Positions 7,508 through 15,955 of a stretch of DNA of 52,198 nucleotides are shown in pieces; the first letter of the stretch is position 1; each line of letters begins with the position of its first letter. The stretch covers positions 1-52,198 of the forward strand of contig CACWTR010000013.1 in assembly GCA_902763865.1 (NCBI GenBank). The letters run 5' to 3'. Origin of the DNA: an uncultured Bacteroidales bacterium (lineage in GTDB: Bacteria > Bacteroidota > Bacteroidia > Bacteroidales > Bacteroidaceae). The notes under the pieces were generated by a model. The model saw only the letters and a program-made list of their open reading frames with translations. It was not told the origin of the DNA and ran no database searches. The position numbers and the translations under genes are program-made.

Positions 7508-9874
7508 ATGAAACGTACATTATATATTATTATAGCAGCGATGTTGCTCAGCCTGTCCTCCTTTGCACAGGATGCACGCAATCGCTCTACAGAGACCATC
7601 GTTCAGGATGTGCTCGCCATCGTGCCTATACAGAAGCAGGCCGACTTCAACAGTGAGATGCAGCCCCTCGTTTCGGCTGCGCCGAAGTCCATTACCATGC
7701 TTGCCGCCATGCTCAAGCCGGCAGCACAGCGCGTCAACGCCAAGGTGGAATATGCCATCCACGGTGCCGTAGCCTTTGCCGGCACCAACGAAGCCTGGGC
7801 TGCCAAGGTTCGCGAAGGACTCAAGCAGGCCATTGCCGCCCAGACGGACAAGGATGCCAAGCAGTTCCTCGAGAACGAGCTGCGCCTTCTCTCCAAGGAG
7901 AACGACGTCACCTACACCGCTCAGGAGGGTGCCAAGCCCTACGCCAAGGCATACGACAAGCTCGTCAGCCTCGGAGCCGGCGCCACAGGCGAAATCGTGA
8001 AAGCCGTCAAGGGTAAGGACCACGCCCTGCGCATGCAGGCCCTGAAATTCGCCACGGCCCGCGGCCTCGTCACCGACCAACTCGTTGCCGGCGTCGTGAA
8101 GAAATACAAGTCCCTCAGCGAGGAAGCCAAGTGCGACGTCCTCGGATGGCTCGGCGACAACAAGGTGCAGAGCCAGAAGGCATTGCTCGCCGACGCTGCT
8201 GCTCAGGGCGGCAAGGTCGGCAAGGTTGCCATCGAGACCCTGGGCAAGATAGGCGGCGAGGATGCACAGAAAGTGCTCATCGGCCAGCTCGGTGGAGAGA
8301 ACGACGCCGCTGCCTTCAGCGCACTCCGCTCCTTCCCCGGCAAGCTGAACCTGATGGATGCCCTCCAGTCGGCAGGCGGCGAGAAGAAACTCTCCCTGCT
8401 GAAGCTCGCTTCCGCACGCCACTACACTGAGGCTGCGCCCTACATCTTCAAGCTGACAGCCGACAACGTCTGCGGCGACGCAGCGCTCGACGCACTGCCC
8501 GGAGTAGTCACACCGCAGCAGTCGAAACAGGTCATCGCTGCCCTCACCACACAGAAGGACGCCAAGAACGTCGGCAAATGGCAGAAAGCTGCTGCTGCCT
8601 GCCTGCAGACACTCTCTGCCGACGACCAGTACAAGGAGATTGCACAGTTCGTGAACCAGCCACAGATGCCCAACAAGGACCGACTCTATCCCCTGCTCGC
8701 CGCAACAGGCACCGATGCCTCCGTTGCTGACCTGGAGAAGATAGGCGATGCCGCTGCCGTCAGCGCACTCGGCTCAAGCAGCAACTACAAGGCCGCCAAG
8801 CCTCTCCTCGCTGCCGCCAAGAAGGGCGACGAGAAAGCTCTCATGAGCTACGTCAGCCTCGTCAGCAGCAAGGAACGCAGTCTCGACAACCGCTCGGCAA
8901 GGCTCAGCGAAGCCTTCGCCCTGACCAAGACAACCGAGAACAAGAAGGCCATCATCGAAAAGCTCGGACAGACACCCACGCGCAACGCCTTCCTGCTCGT
9001 CAGCAAACAGCTCGCCGACAAGGACCTCAGCTACGCAGCTGCCACAGCTGCCAAGAACATCATCTCCAAGACCAACGAGGACATCGAGTATGACGCCGTG
9101 AAGGAGAACCTCGAAAAGTGCATCGGCATCTTCAAGGCAACAGGCGACGCCGACGACGGCTACGCTGTCGATGCACTCCGGCAGAAACTCTCCGAGCTCA
9201 AGCCCGTAGAGCCCTACGTCCTTTCCGACGAAGAAAAGAAGCAGGGCTTCGAACTGCTCTTCGACGGCACCAACCTCGACAACTTCGTGGGCAACAAGGT
9301 CAACTACGTACCCATCAACGGCTGCATCAACGTCACCGCAGGCTACGGCAGCCAAGGCAACCTCTACACCCAGAAGGAATACCGCGACTTCGTCTTCCGC
9401 TTCGAGTTCTGCTTCCTGCGTCCCGGCGTGAACAACGGCGTAGGCATCCGTACCCCGATGGGCGTCGATGCAGCCTACGACGGCATGTGCGAAGTGCAGA
9501 TCCTCGACCACGACGACCCCATCTATGCCGGACTGCGCGAGTATCAGGTACACGGCTCCGTCTATGGCGTCATACCCGCCAAGCGCATCAAGCACAAGCC
9601 CCTGGGCGAGTGGAGCGAAGAGGAAATCCGCGTACAGGGCAATCACATCACCGTCACCGTCAACGGCGAAGTCATCGTCGATGGCGACATCAAGGAAGCC
9701 TGCAAGGGACACAACGTAGCACCCGACGGCTCCGACAACAACCCCTACACCGTTGACCACCGCAACCACCCCGGCATGTTCAACAAGACGGGTCACATCG
9801 GCTTCCTCGGCCACGGTGCCGGCCTCAAGTTCCGCGCCGTGCGCGTGCTCGACCTCACGAAGAAGAAGAAATAA
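7508..9874 (+). CDS. HEAT-like repeat protein with C-terminal DUF1080 (3-keto-disaccharide hydrolase) domain
   Basis: Secreted 788-residue protein with a Sec signal (MKRTLYIIIAAMLLSLSSFAQ). Residues about 25-560 are Ala/Lys/Leu-rich helical repeats resembling HEAT repeats, with recurring phrases such as ALKFA, AIETLGKIGG and ALRSF. From about residue 575 (GFELLFDGTNLDNFVG) to the end lies a DUF1080 laminin-G-like fold, the family now linked to hydrolysis of 3-keto-glycosides. Strong lysine content at the C-terminus. The helical region may bind a partner or glycan; that is inference. Co-transcribed with the upstream oxidoreductase, and a good terminator follows at 9900-9934. Confidence 0.9.
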   Translation: MKRTLYIIIAAMLLSLSSFAQDARNRSTETIVQDVLAIVPIQKQADFNSEMQPLVSAAPKSITMLAAMLKPAAQRVNAKVEYAIHGAVAFAGTNEAWAAKVREGLKQAIAAQTDKDAKQFLENELRLLSKENDVTYTAQEGAKPYAKAYDKLVSLGAGATGEIVKAVKGKDHALRMQALKFATARGLVTDQLVAGVVKKYKSLSEEAKCDVLGWLGDNKVQSQKALLADAAAQGGKVGKVAIETLGKIGGEDAQKVLIGQLGGENDAAAFSALRSFPGKLNLMDALQSAGGEKKLSLLKLASARHYTEAAPYIFKLTADNVCGDAALDALPGVVTPQQSKQVIAALTTQKDAKNVGKWQKAAAACLQTLSADDQYKEIAQFVNQPQMPNKDRLYPLLAATGTDASVADLEKIGDAAAVSALGSSSNYKAAKPLLAAAKKGDEKALMSYVSLVSSKERSLDNRSARLSEAFALTKTTENKKAIIEKLGQTPTRNAFLLVSKQLADKDLSYAAATAAKNIISKTNEDIEYDAVKENLEKCIGIFKATGDADDGYAVDALRQKLSELKPVEPYVLSDEEKKQGFELLFDGTNLDNFVGNKVNYVPINGCINVTAGYGSQGNLYTQKEYRDFVFRFEFCFLRPGVNNGVGIRTPMGVDAAYDGMCEVQILDHDDPIYAGLREYQVHGSVYGVIPAKRIKHKPLGEWSEEEIRVQGNHITVTVNGEVIVDGDIKEACKGHNVAPDGSDNNPYTVDHRNHPGMFNKTGHIGFLGHGAGLKFRAVRVLDLTKKKK

Positions 9875-9899
9875 GCGTAAGCTCTACATCAAATCAAAT

Positions 9900-9934
9900 C
9901 CGCAGCACCGGCAAACAAGGTGCTGCGGTTTTTT
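9900..9934 (+). terminator. Intrinsic terminator after the DUF1080 gene
   Basis: A perfect 10-bp stem CCGCAGCACC / GGTGCTGCGG with a 9-nt loop, followed by a run of six T. It sits between convergent genes; on the minus strand it is not followed by a clear T-run. Confidence 0.93.
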
Positions 9935-9937
9935 ATT

Positions 9938-11611
9938 TCACAGGGCAGAGAGGCTTGGGGAAATCAGGTCGCCACATGCGGCTTCTGCACGTTTCACGCG
10001 GTTCCATGCCGTCTGCTTCTTCGTGTCCATCACCTGAGCTATCTCCATCGGCTTCATGCCTATCTTCATCAGACATATCGTGCGTAGCAGCGGTTCGCGC
10101 AACTGTCCCTGCAAACGTCCCTGCACTGCTTCATGGAATCCCGGGTAGAGGGTTTCAATCGCTGCCATCAGCTCTTTCCACGAATCCTCTTCCAATCTTG
10201 CCTGACCGACGGCAGCCTTGCGAAATTGCGCTATGATGTTTTCCACATCGTCTGCCGTATTGTTCATCAGGGCTATCTGCGTCAGCTCCCTGTTTATCTT
10301 CTCCCTTTGCCTCAGCTCCCTCACACGTTCCTGCAGCTCCCTGTCCTTGCTGACAATCTCCTCCATGAGCGCCTTCCTCCTATAGTAATAGAAGGCTGTC
10401 AGTCCCATCAGGATGCTTAGCAGCGCGAGACCCGCCATGACGGAGATGGATATGATGCGCTCGTCCCGCTGCACGAGGGCCTGCTCTTTTTCTTTGTCGC
10501 GGTAATAGATGTAGGAGTCTTTGGCTCTCTGCGTCTCCTCGAATGCGCGTTGGGCGATGATGCTGTCGTTGGTGTCGTACAGCAGACAGCCCCACTCAGC
10601 CGCCTGCCGGAAATCCTTCTTTTGCCGATAACACCGCTGCAGGCCTGCGGCTGCCTCGTACCTGCCGGACAGCGTCTCCTCCTTGTCGTAGTAGGCTTTG
10701 TATTGAAGGATGGCCGAGTCTGTCCTGTTTGCATGTTCGTGGAGCAAGGCGAGGCTCAGCTCGTAGTTGTATGGCCTCTGTCCCTCGGGCAGCTTCGCCA
10801 AATGCTGCAGCAGTGTATCTGTCTTGCCGCTATATTGTAAAAACATGAGATTGTCATGTTGTGGAATCGTGAGATTAGAATAGATGGTCAGCATGTGTGC
10901 CAGGACATCTCCGTATTTTGCGGGGAAGCCTTCCTCCTGGATAGCCTGATATGCCTGGTCGCAGTATTGGAGGCAGCGAAGCGTATCGTTCAGATGTTTG
11001 TATGCAGACGCGGCATCCATCAGATACCATCCCATGTTTCGCCTCACTCCTCCTGCGGGGGGGATGGGGGATGCCTTTGCCAATGCCACAGCCTGCAGCG
11101 CCACATTCAGCTCTTCCTCATAGTTGAGCTGCAGCATGTAGAGGAACCTCAGTTGGGAGAGCGCGTTCTGCCATATCAGGGTGTCGGCATCCCCTGCTTT
11201 CTCCGCTTCATCTACAGCTTTGAGGAAAAAACTCACAGCCCTCGGGTAGTCCTTCAGGTCGCGATAGGCACTGCCCGCATAGTAGTAGGCGCGTTCCTTG
11301 TCAACATCATCCTTCCGGATTTCAAAGTAGGATGTCACCTGCAAGGCGGAGTCTGGCGATGACGGCATCATGTCGCACTTGTCACGCAGGCGAATCGTCA
11401 GCAGGTCGTACTTCTGCCGGACGTATTCGGACGATTCCCGTACCGAGTCTCTCAGGCCCTCAGCATGTGCCTGAGCCTCTGGCAAGGCGGTCTCGCCCAA
11501 CTGCCACGCCTGTTCGATGCTGTTCAGCAACTGCTGCTCCTCTTCGCTACTGCCACAGGAGCATAGCAGGGACAGCGATACAATAATAATAAATAATGTC
11601 TTTCTCTTCAT
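9938..11611 (-). CDS. TPR lipoprotein with transmembrane helix and C-terminal HTH-like domain
   Basis: A Bacteroidota-type membrane regulator of 557 residues. The start at 11611 gives a lipoprotein signal (MKRKTLFIIIVSLSLLCSCG) with Cys in the lipobox; longer starts overlap the promoter. The N-terminal half holds TPR-like helical pairs, followed by a transmembrane helix (VMAGLALLSILMGLTAFYYY), a coiled coil (LQERVRELRQREKINREL), and a C-terminal segment (LLRTICLMKIGMKPMEIAQV) that looks like a LuxR/sigma-type HTH. This plan suggests an outside sensor joined to a cytoplasmic DNA-binding end. It is divergent from the BspA-like gene, its probable target. A short stretch SPIPPAGGVRR is encoded by a GC-rich palindrome (11041-11073). 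Confidence 0.75.
   Translation of the reverse strand: MKRKTLFIIIVSLSLLCSCGSSEEEQQLLNSIEQAWQLGETALPEAQAHAEGLRDSVRESSEYVRQKYDLLTIRLRDKCDMMPSSPDSALQVTSYFEIRKDDVDKERAYYYAGSAYRDLKDYPRAVSFFLKAVDEAEKAGDADTLIWQNALSQLRFLYMLQLNYEEELNVALQAVALAKASPIPPAGGVRRNMGWYLMDAASAYKHLNDTLRCLQYCDQAYQAIQEEGFPAKYGDVLAHMLTIYSNLTIPQHDNLMFLQYSGKTDTLLQHLAKLPEGQRPYNYELSLALLHEHANRTDSAILQYKAYYDKEETLSGRYEAAAGLQRCYRQKKDFRQAAEWGCLLYDTNDSIIAQRAFEETQRAKDSYIYYRDKEKEQALVQRDERIISISVMAGLALLSILMGLTAFYYYRRKALMEEIVSKDRELQERVRELRQREKINRELTQIALMNNTADDVENIIAQFRKAAVGQARLEEDSWKELMAAIETLYPGFHEAVQGRLQGQLREPLLRTICLMKIGMKPMEIAQVMDTKKQTAWNRVKRAEAACGDLISPSLSAL
11041..11073. repeat. GC-rich palindromic element within the TPR/HTH gene
   Basis: A C-run/G-run sequence (CTCCTCCTGCGGGGGGGATG in its core) of the same style as those in the DEAD-box and LRR genes. 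It encodes a Pro/Gly-rich patch in the TPR region without breaking the frame. Confidence 0.45.
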
Positions 11612-11704
11612 AACTTTTTCCTTGTACATGGACTTATCGGATTGAACAGAGGTACCATTTGTATTCAGTTTAATCATGCTAACCCATGTTCGTATTGTTC
11701 GCTG

Positions 11705-11736
11705 CAAAATTATGTCTTTTATCCATAACAAGCAAA
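11705..11736 (-). promoter_or_regulatory. Promoter of the TPR/HTH gene
   Basis: Minus-strand TTTG (11733-11736), 20-bp spacer, TAATTTTG (11705-11712): both Bacteroidota boxes at the ideal spacing. The leader to the chosen ATG is about 90 nt. Confidence 0.7.
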
Positions 11737-11771
11737 CGCTCCACGCGCAATTATGGTATTTTTTCCCTGAG

Positions 11772-11789
11772 TTGGGACTACTTGGGACT
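11772..11789 (+). promoter_or_regulatory. Direct repeat TTGGGACT x2, candidate activator site
   Basis: TTGGGACT occurs at 11772-11779 and 11782-11789, exactly one helical turn apart and on the same face. It lies about 32 bp upstream of the -7 box of the BspA-like gene, where an activator contacting RNA polymerase would bind, and in the divergent region shared with the TPR/HTH regulator. Confidence 0.45.
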
Positions 11790-11796
11790 CATTTTC

Positions 11797-11828
11797 CTTG
11801 CTTTGCTTGCAAAAACCACATAACTTTG
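11797..11828 (+). promoter_or_regulatory. Promoter of the BspA-like gene
   Basis: -7 box TAACTTTG at 11821-11828; a weak -33 box CTTG at 11797-11800 with a 20-bp spacer. The poor -33 box fits a promoter needing an activator. Confidence 0.6.
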
Positions 11829-11862
11829 CAGCCAGAAACACGTAATTTAAACAGATATTACT

Positions 11863-14800
11863 ATGAAAAACAAATTTCTATTTTTGGCGTTGATGCTCCT
11901 GATTGGGACACAGGTTGCCGTTGATGCACAGGAGTTGACATTGTCTGATGTTCAGAACAGTGGCTGCTTGGATAGCAAGCATGCACGTGCCAACGGACAC
12001 GCCAACATTAATGAAGACAATAGAAGACCGACAATCATCCTGACTAAAGAAGGAACCATCCTTACGGTACAACTGTATAATTACGAAGCCAACTGCGGCA
12101 CAACAGACTTTGAAGTGACGCCCAGCATAAGTGGTGGCAGCAATGGTGCGCCCTATTCTGTGTCTATCCAAGTAATACCAATAGGTGATGAAGAGGATTG
12201 CATCTGTCCATACAACATATCATTTACTATTCATGATCTGGAAGCCACAGATTTCTTCTTTTCGTGCTGCTGGTTCCAAGGACTGGTAACTCTGACAGAG
12301 AACAAACCATTGGTGCTGGGGGACATTAATGAGGTTGTTATGGCGGAGGTCAACATCGACGGTTTGAATTATACCCTTGAAAATATAACAAACACGGCCA
12401 AACTAATAGCCGCGAAACGTGGATACGACATAAAGGGAGAACTGGACATCCCATCGGAAATAAACTATGAAGGGCAGAAATACAGAGTAACGAGCCTCGA
12501 CGAAATTGTTTTCCTTGGTTGCTACGACTTAACCTCTGTCGACATCCCTTATAGCGTGACGAGCATTGGCGATGCGGCGTTTATGGGATGTAGCAGTCTG
12601 ACAGATGTTTATTGCCATGCAGAGGATGTCCCAAACACAAGCAACAGTGTTTTCACAAGCACTCCCATTGCTTCTGCAACGCTTCATGTGCCGGCAGGTT
12701 CTATAGACAAGTACAAAACAACCTCGCCTTGGAGCGACTTCGGGAGCATCGTGGCTCTGCCTCAACTGTATTTCCCAGAGGGGACGAAGTGGACAGAGAT
12801 ACGTTTAGATACCTTGAAGTACGACAGCTGGTATTCAAAGGTCGGCGACGAATGGGTACCGAACTTTGAAACGATTGAATATCGTGTTCAGGGAGAATAC
12901 GGTGGAGAGGGTAATCCCTATTCTAATGACCCATATAAATGTGTATATACTAATAGCTCCGAATGGACAGACTCACTCACTCTCCTAATATCGGAAGGGG
13001 AACTCAATGGATTCCCCACAGGTATTCTGGTAACGGTCTATGATAATGAAATTGACCAACCTCTTGTACCCAGCTCGTATCCGTTTGAATGGGAAGTAGG
13101 AACAATGATAAGATTTAAGGATATATTAGCTGCCAACATGACGGCTTTATTCCCTCGTGACCTGTTTGATTTCGGAGTTGTTGAAGAAATAAAAGAGGCG
13201 TACTTTGGAGGGGTAAGACTCCTGAAGTATTCTGATGTAAAAGGTGTTCGAATGATTCAAGGAATAGGTGTAGTAACGTGGAATGATGGCGAATGCATCT
13301 TCGGACCATTAAAGCCATATGATGCCTTGCCTCTGCCTCATGAAGAATCACGTCACTATCGTTCCATGCTTGTCCATTTCGAGCGTAATGGTGAGGTGCT
13401 GTATGATGTTTGGCCTCGGAAGGGAAGCACTGTTGAGGTAGCTATCGATGGGCTGAACTATTTCCTGTATTTAGATACCCATGAGGCTGTTATTATTACT
13501 AATCGCACTTGCTCCGGTGAGTTAGACATCCCGTCGGAGGTCACTTATGAAGGAGAAACATTTGTCGTGAAGAGTATGACTTGGAGTGCCTTCCACAATA
13601 ATCCCGAACTGACAAAGGTAAAGATACCCAAGACCATTGAGAGTATCAGACATTCTTATCCCGCAGATCCAGACGAGGATGTAGAAACAACACTTATCAA
13701 CCCTATTTACATGAACCCATTCAGAGGATGCACAGCCCTCGAATCCATAGAGGTAGATGAAGAGAACCCAAGCTTGAAGTCTGTTGATGGAGTGCTCTTC
13801 AGCCAAGATGGAGTAGGTCAATACTATTATAGAACAGGCAATTATTCTGGTACAGGGCTGTATTGCTATCCCGAAGGAGCACGACAAAAGTCTTACACCA
13901 TTCCAGAGAACGTGGAATGGATTGCTGGAGCAGCTTGCGCCAATAACCAGTATCTTACTGTGTTGACAATACCGAACAGCACAAAACATATATGTTATGA
14001 TGCATTCTCGGGCTGTTGCAATCTGACGGATGTTTATTGCAAGGCAGAGAATGTCCCTGTTGCATGGGATGGCGCATTTAGAGATGCTCCCATCGCTTCT
14101 GCTACGCTCCATGTGCCGGCAGGTTCTATAGACAAGTACAAAGCAACTTCGCCCTGGAGCGAATTTGGGAACATTGTGGAAATGACAACATCAAAGGGAA
14201 TTATGCCTTTTGTACAAGATGGTAAAGTCTGGACTTACGAGGCCAGTAATTTTATCTATGACTGTGAAGAGACATTTAGCCTGGAAGGAGACACCCTGAT
14301 AAGTTCTCGCAAATGCTTGAAGCTTTATTATACTTGCCAGTTTTATCACCAAGAACATCTATATAAAGGGGCGATGTTTGAAGAAGAAGGAAAAGTCTAT
14401 TTCTTTGCATCGGGCAGTACCACACCTGTCCTCTTGTATGATTTTTCCTATGAACCTGGAACAATTATCAAGGTGGGTGATTTTGAACTAAGAATCAATG
14501 AAACGAGGCTTGCAATATATCGCAGCGAATACTTGAAGGTTATTGATTATTGTATTCTTGGAGATGAATATTATCCTTTCAAAGGAATTGAAGGTATCGG
14601 ATTCCTCGGGGGAGGTTTAACGTGCCTCATAGATGGTTACACTCCAGTGAACACCGGTGGGGAAAGATCTCTAAAAACGTGTACAGTGAAGGGCGAAGTC
14701 GTCTTTGACACAGATGAATTCTTGGCTTCGGCACAATATATAAATGAGAATGAAATTCCCTTCACCCAAGATCAGATGGCAACCATTATTCTGCCAACTG

Positions 14801-15384
14801 CACCCAATGCAAGCAAGGGGAAATACTACAGGCTCGACAGGGTTGAGAACGGCCAGATTGTCTTCGAGCAGGAGAAGCAGCCTCGCGCACACGTTCCTTA
14901 TATCATTGTGCCGAGCGAGGACTTCAGCATCGACATCAGCTCTTTGGACCTGGAGGGCTTGCAAGCCGACACGGTTACCGTCGGTGGCGTTTCCTTCATC
15001 GGCTCATACGTCCGAAAGGAACTCCCCGCCCTTACGGGAGGGGACGGGGGAGGGTCTTTGTACTATGACATCATCGACACCACGCCCGACTGCGGCTTCC
15101 TCTCCACTGCGGAAACGGGAAAGGAGGCTTTCCGCATCGGTGCCCTGCGAGCCTACCTGACCGTCAACTGGGATGACCCCTACAACCATCATGGCTCAAA
15201 GGGCCCGGAAGACAAACTGGACATCGTACTGAAAGACGATGGAACAGGCAGCCTCACCCCTACCCCCTCTCCGGGGAGAGGGGAAATCTACGACTTGAGC
15301 GGCAGGAAATGGTCAATGATTAATGGTCAATTTTCAATGCCTAAAGGAATCTACATACAGAATAACAGAAAACTCGTAAAGTAA
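11863..15384 (+). CDS. BspA-like leucine-rich repeat surface protein
   Basis: Large secreted protein, 1173 residues, with a Sec signal (MKNKFLFLALMLLIGTQVAV). It has two LRR_5/BspA-type blocks: one around residues 185-300 and a second around 550-775. Both end in nearly the same phrase (PIASATLHVPAGSIDKYK followed by SPWS-FG), a clear internal duplication. The C-terminus (IYDLSGRK...KGIYIQNNRKLVK) matches the short tail seen on many Prevotella/Bacteroides secreted proteins. Base composition is more AT-rich than its neighbours until about 14,800, which suggests acquisition. Two GC-rich palindromes encode the patches LTGGDGGGS and PTPSPGRGE near the end. Function is probably adhesion; ligand unknown. 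Confidence 0.85.
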   Translation: MKNKFLFLALMLLIGTQVAVDAQELTLSDVQNSGCLDSKHARANGHANINEDNRRPTIILTKEGTILTVQLYNYEANCGTTDFEVTPSISGGSNGAPYSVSIQVIPIGDEEDCICPYNISFTIHDLEATDFFFSCCWFQGLVTLTENKPLVLGDINEVVMAEVNIDGLNYTLENITNTAKLIAAKRGYDIKGELDIPSEINYEGQKYRVTSLDEIVFLGCYDLTSVDIPYSVTSIGDAAFMGCSSLTDVYCHAEDVPNTSNSVFTSTPIASATLHVPAGSIDKYKTTSPWSDFGSIVALPQLYFPEGTKWTEIRLDTLKYDSWYSKVGDEWVPNFETIEYRVQGEYGGEGNPYSNDPYKCVYTNSSEWTDSLTLLISEGELNGFPTGILVTVYDNEIDQPLVPSSYPFEWEVGTMIRFKDILAANMTALFPRDLFDFGVVEEIKEAYFGGVRLLKYSDVKGVRMIQGIGVVTWNDGECIFGPLKPYDALPLPHEESRHYRSMLVHFERNGEVLYDVWPRKGSTVEVAIDGLNYFLYLDTHEAVIITNRTCSGELDIPSEVTYEGETFVVKSMTWSAFHNNPELTKVKIPKTIESIRHSYPADPDEDVETTLINPIYMNPFRGCTALESIEVDEENPSLKSVDGVLFSQDGVGQYYYRTGNYSGTGLYCYPEGARQKSYTIPENVEWIAGAACANNQYLTVLTIPNSTKHICYDAFSGCCNLTDVYCKAENVPVAWDGAFRDAPIASATLHVPAGSIDKYKATSPWSEFGNIVEMTTSKGIMPFVQDGKVWTYEASNFIYDCEETFSLEGDTLISSRKCLKLYYTCQFYHQEHLYKGAMFEEEGKVYFFASGSTTPVLLYDFSYEPGTIIKVGDFELRINETRLAIYRSEYLKVIDYCILGDEYYPFKGIEGIGFLGGGLTCLIDGYTPVNTGGERSLKTCTVKGEVVFDTDEFLASAQYINENEIPFTQDQMATIILPTAPNASKGKYYRLDRVENGQIVFEQEKQPRAHVPYIIVPSEDFSIDISSLDLEGLQADTVTVGGVSFIGSYVRKELPALTGGDGGGSLYYDIIDTTPDCGFLSTAETGKEAFRIGALRAYLTVNWDDPYNHHGSKGPEDKLDIVLKDDGTGSLTPTPSPGRGEIYDLSGRKWSMINGQFSMPKGIYIQNNRKLVK
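15021..15056. repeat. GC-rich palindromic element in the LRR gene, copy 1
   Basis: ACTCCCCGCCCTTACGGGAG and the G-run that follows can form a hairpin. It is inserted in frame and encodes LPALTGGDGGGSL. Confidence 0.65.
15252..15284. repeat. GC-rich palindromic element in the LRR gene, copy 2
   Basis: Contains a perfect 9-bp stem CCCCTCTCC / GGAGAGGGG (15264-15272 and 15275-15283). It is read in frame as LTPTPSPGRGE, just before the conserved C-terminal tail. Confidence 0.7.
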
Positions 15385-15425
15385 ACACCTGTTCCCAGGG
15401 GCGCGTCAGAATACAATTATTATAA

Positions 15426-15512
15426 AACCACGAATTACACGAATTGCACGAATTTATATTTTTCTGATAATCAGTTGCTGGATAATTCGTGCAATTCGTG
15501 TAATTCGTGGTT
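15426..15512. repeat. Perfect 29-bp inverted repeat built of ACGAATT units
   Basis: Left arm 15426-15454 and right arm 15484-15512 are exact reverse complements, with a 29-nt spacer. Each arm is itself three tandem near-repeats of an 8-9-nt phrase (CACGAATT, ACACGAATT, GCACGAATT). The spacer contains a small palindrome CTGATAATCAG. It could form a large hairpin or cruciform after the LRR gene. Confidence 0.95.
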
Positions 15513-15524
15513 AAAGAAAGAAGA

Positions 15525-15553
15525 AATCCGTCAAATCCGTTTAATCCGTTGTT
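15525..15553. repeat. Triple AATCCGT repeat (half of a hairpin element)
   Basis: AAATCCGTC, AAATCCGTTT and AATCCGTTGTTG follow each other. The same phrase forms the arms of the inverted repeat at 39311-39393, so this looks like a single arm or decayed copy. Confidence 0.6.
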
Positions 15554-15801
15554 GATTAGAAGAAAATCAATGTGTTGTCAAGGAATTTCGCATTTCAGCC
15601 TCTTCTGAGAGCTTGTCTTGGCTGTCGTGGGCTTTAGTGTCACAGAACGCAAGAAAAACCCTCAAATCGAATCTGCACTGACAATCAAGGTATTACGAAG
15701 CCGCAATACATAAGAAAAGGTTAAGATAACATCTACAGAGGTGAGTAGAATGTTAATTGAAGCACAATTTGTGCACAAATCAGACGTGTAGCGACGGCAG
15801 G

Positions 15802-15881
15802 AAGTTCGTGGACTTATGGCGATAAGTACACGTACTTACCGTCATAAGTACTGGGAGTTTTGACGGGAACTGCATGAAGTT
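15802..15881. repeat. Four-unit palindrome array, AAGT...ACTT type, 22-bp period
   Basis: Units AAGTTCGTGGACTT (15802), AAGTACACGTACTT (15824), AAGTACTGGGAGTT (15846) and AACTGCATGAAGTT (15868) start exactly 22 bp apart, each an imperfect 14-bp palindrome, with 8-nt linkers. Half-units 1 and 3 also pair around unit 2 as a longer inverted repeat (15812-15849). It lies between convergent genes. Confidence 0.75.
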
Positions 15882-15955
15882 GGGTCGGAGGCACCGTTGT
15901 CTTGTCGCTTTTGATGTCAAGAGTTTTCTGTCCATAACACAGTCTGCCTGACTGG

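Larger units (their letters stand above)
15385..15955. other. 571-bp convergent intergenic region rich in palindromes
   Basis: No gene is supported. Between the LRR gene and the convergent patatin gene lie a perfect 29-bp inverted repeat, three AATCCGT repeats, a 14-bp palindrome ATTTGTGCACAAAT (15767-15780) and a four-unit palindrome array, each noted separately. The part at 15590-15760 shows nothing I recognise. Confidence 0.7.
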
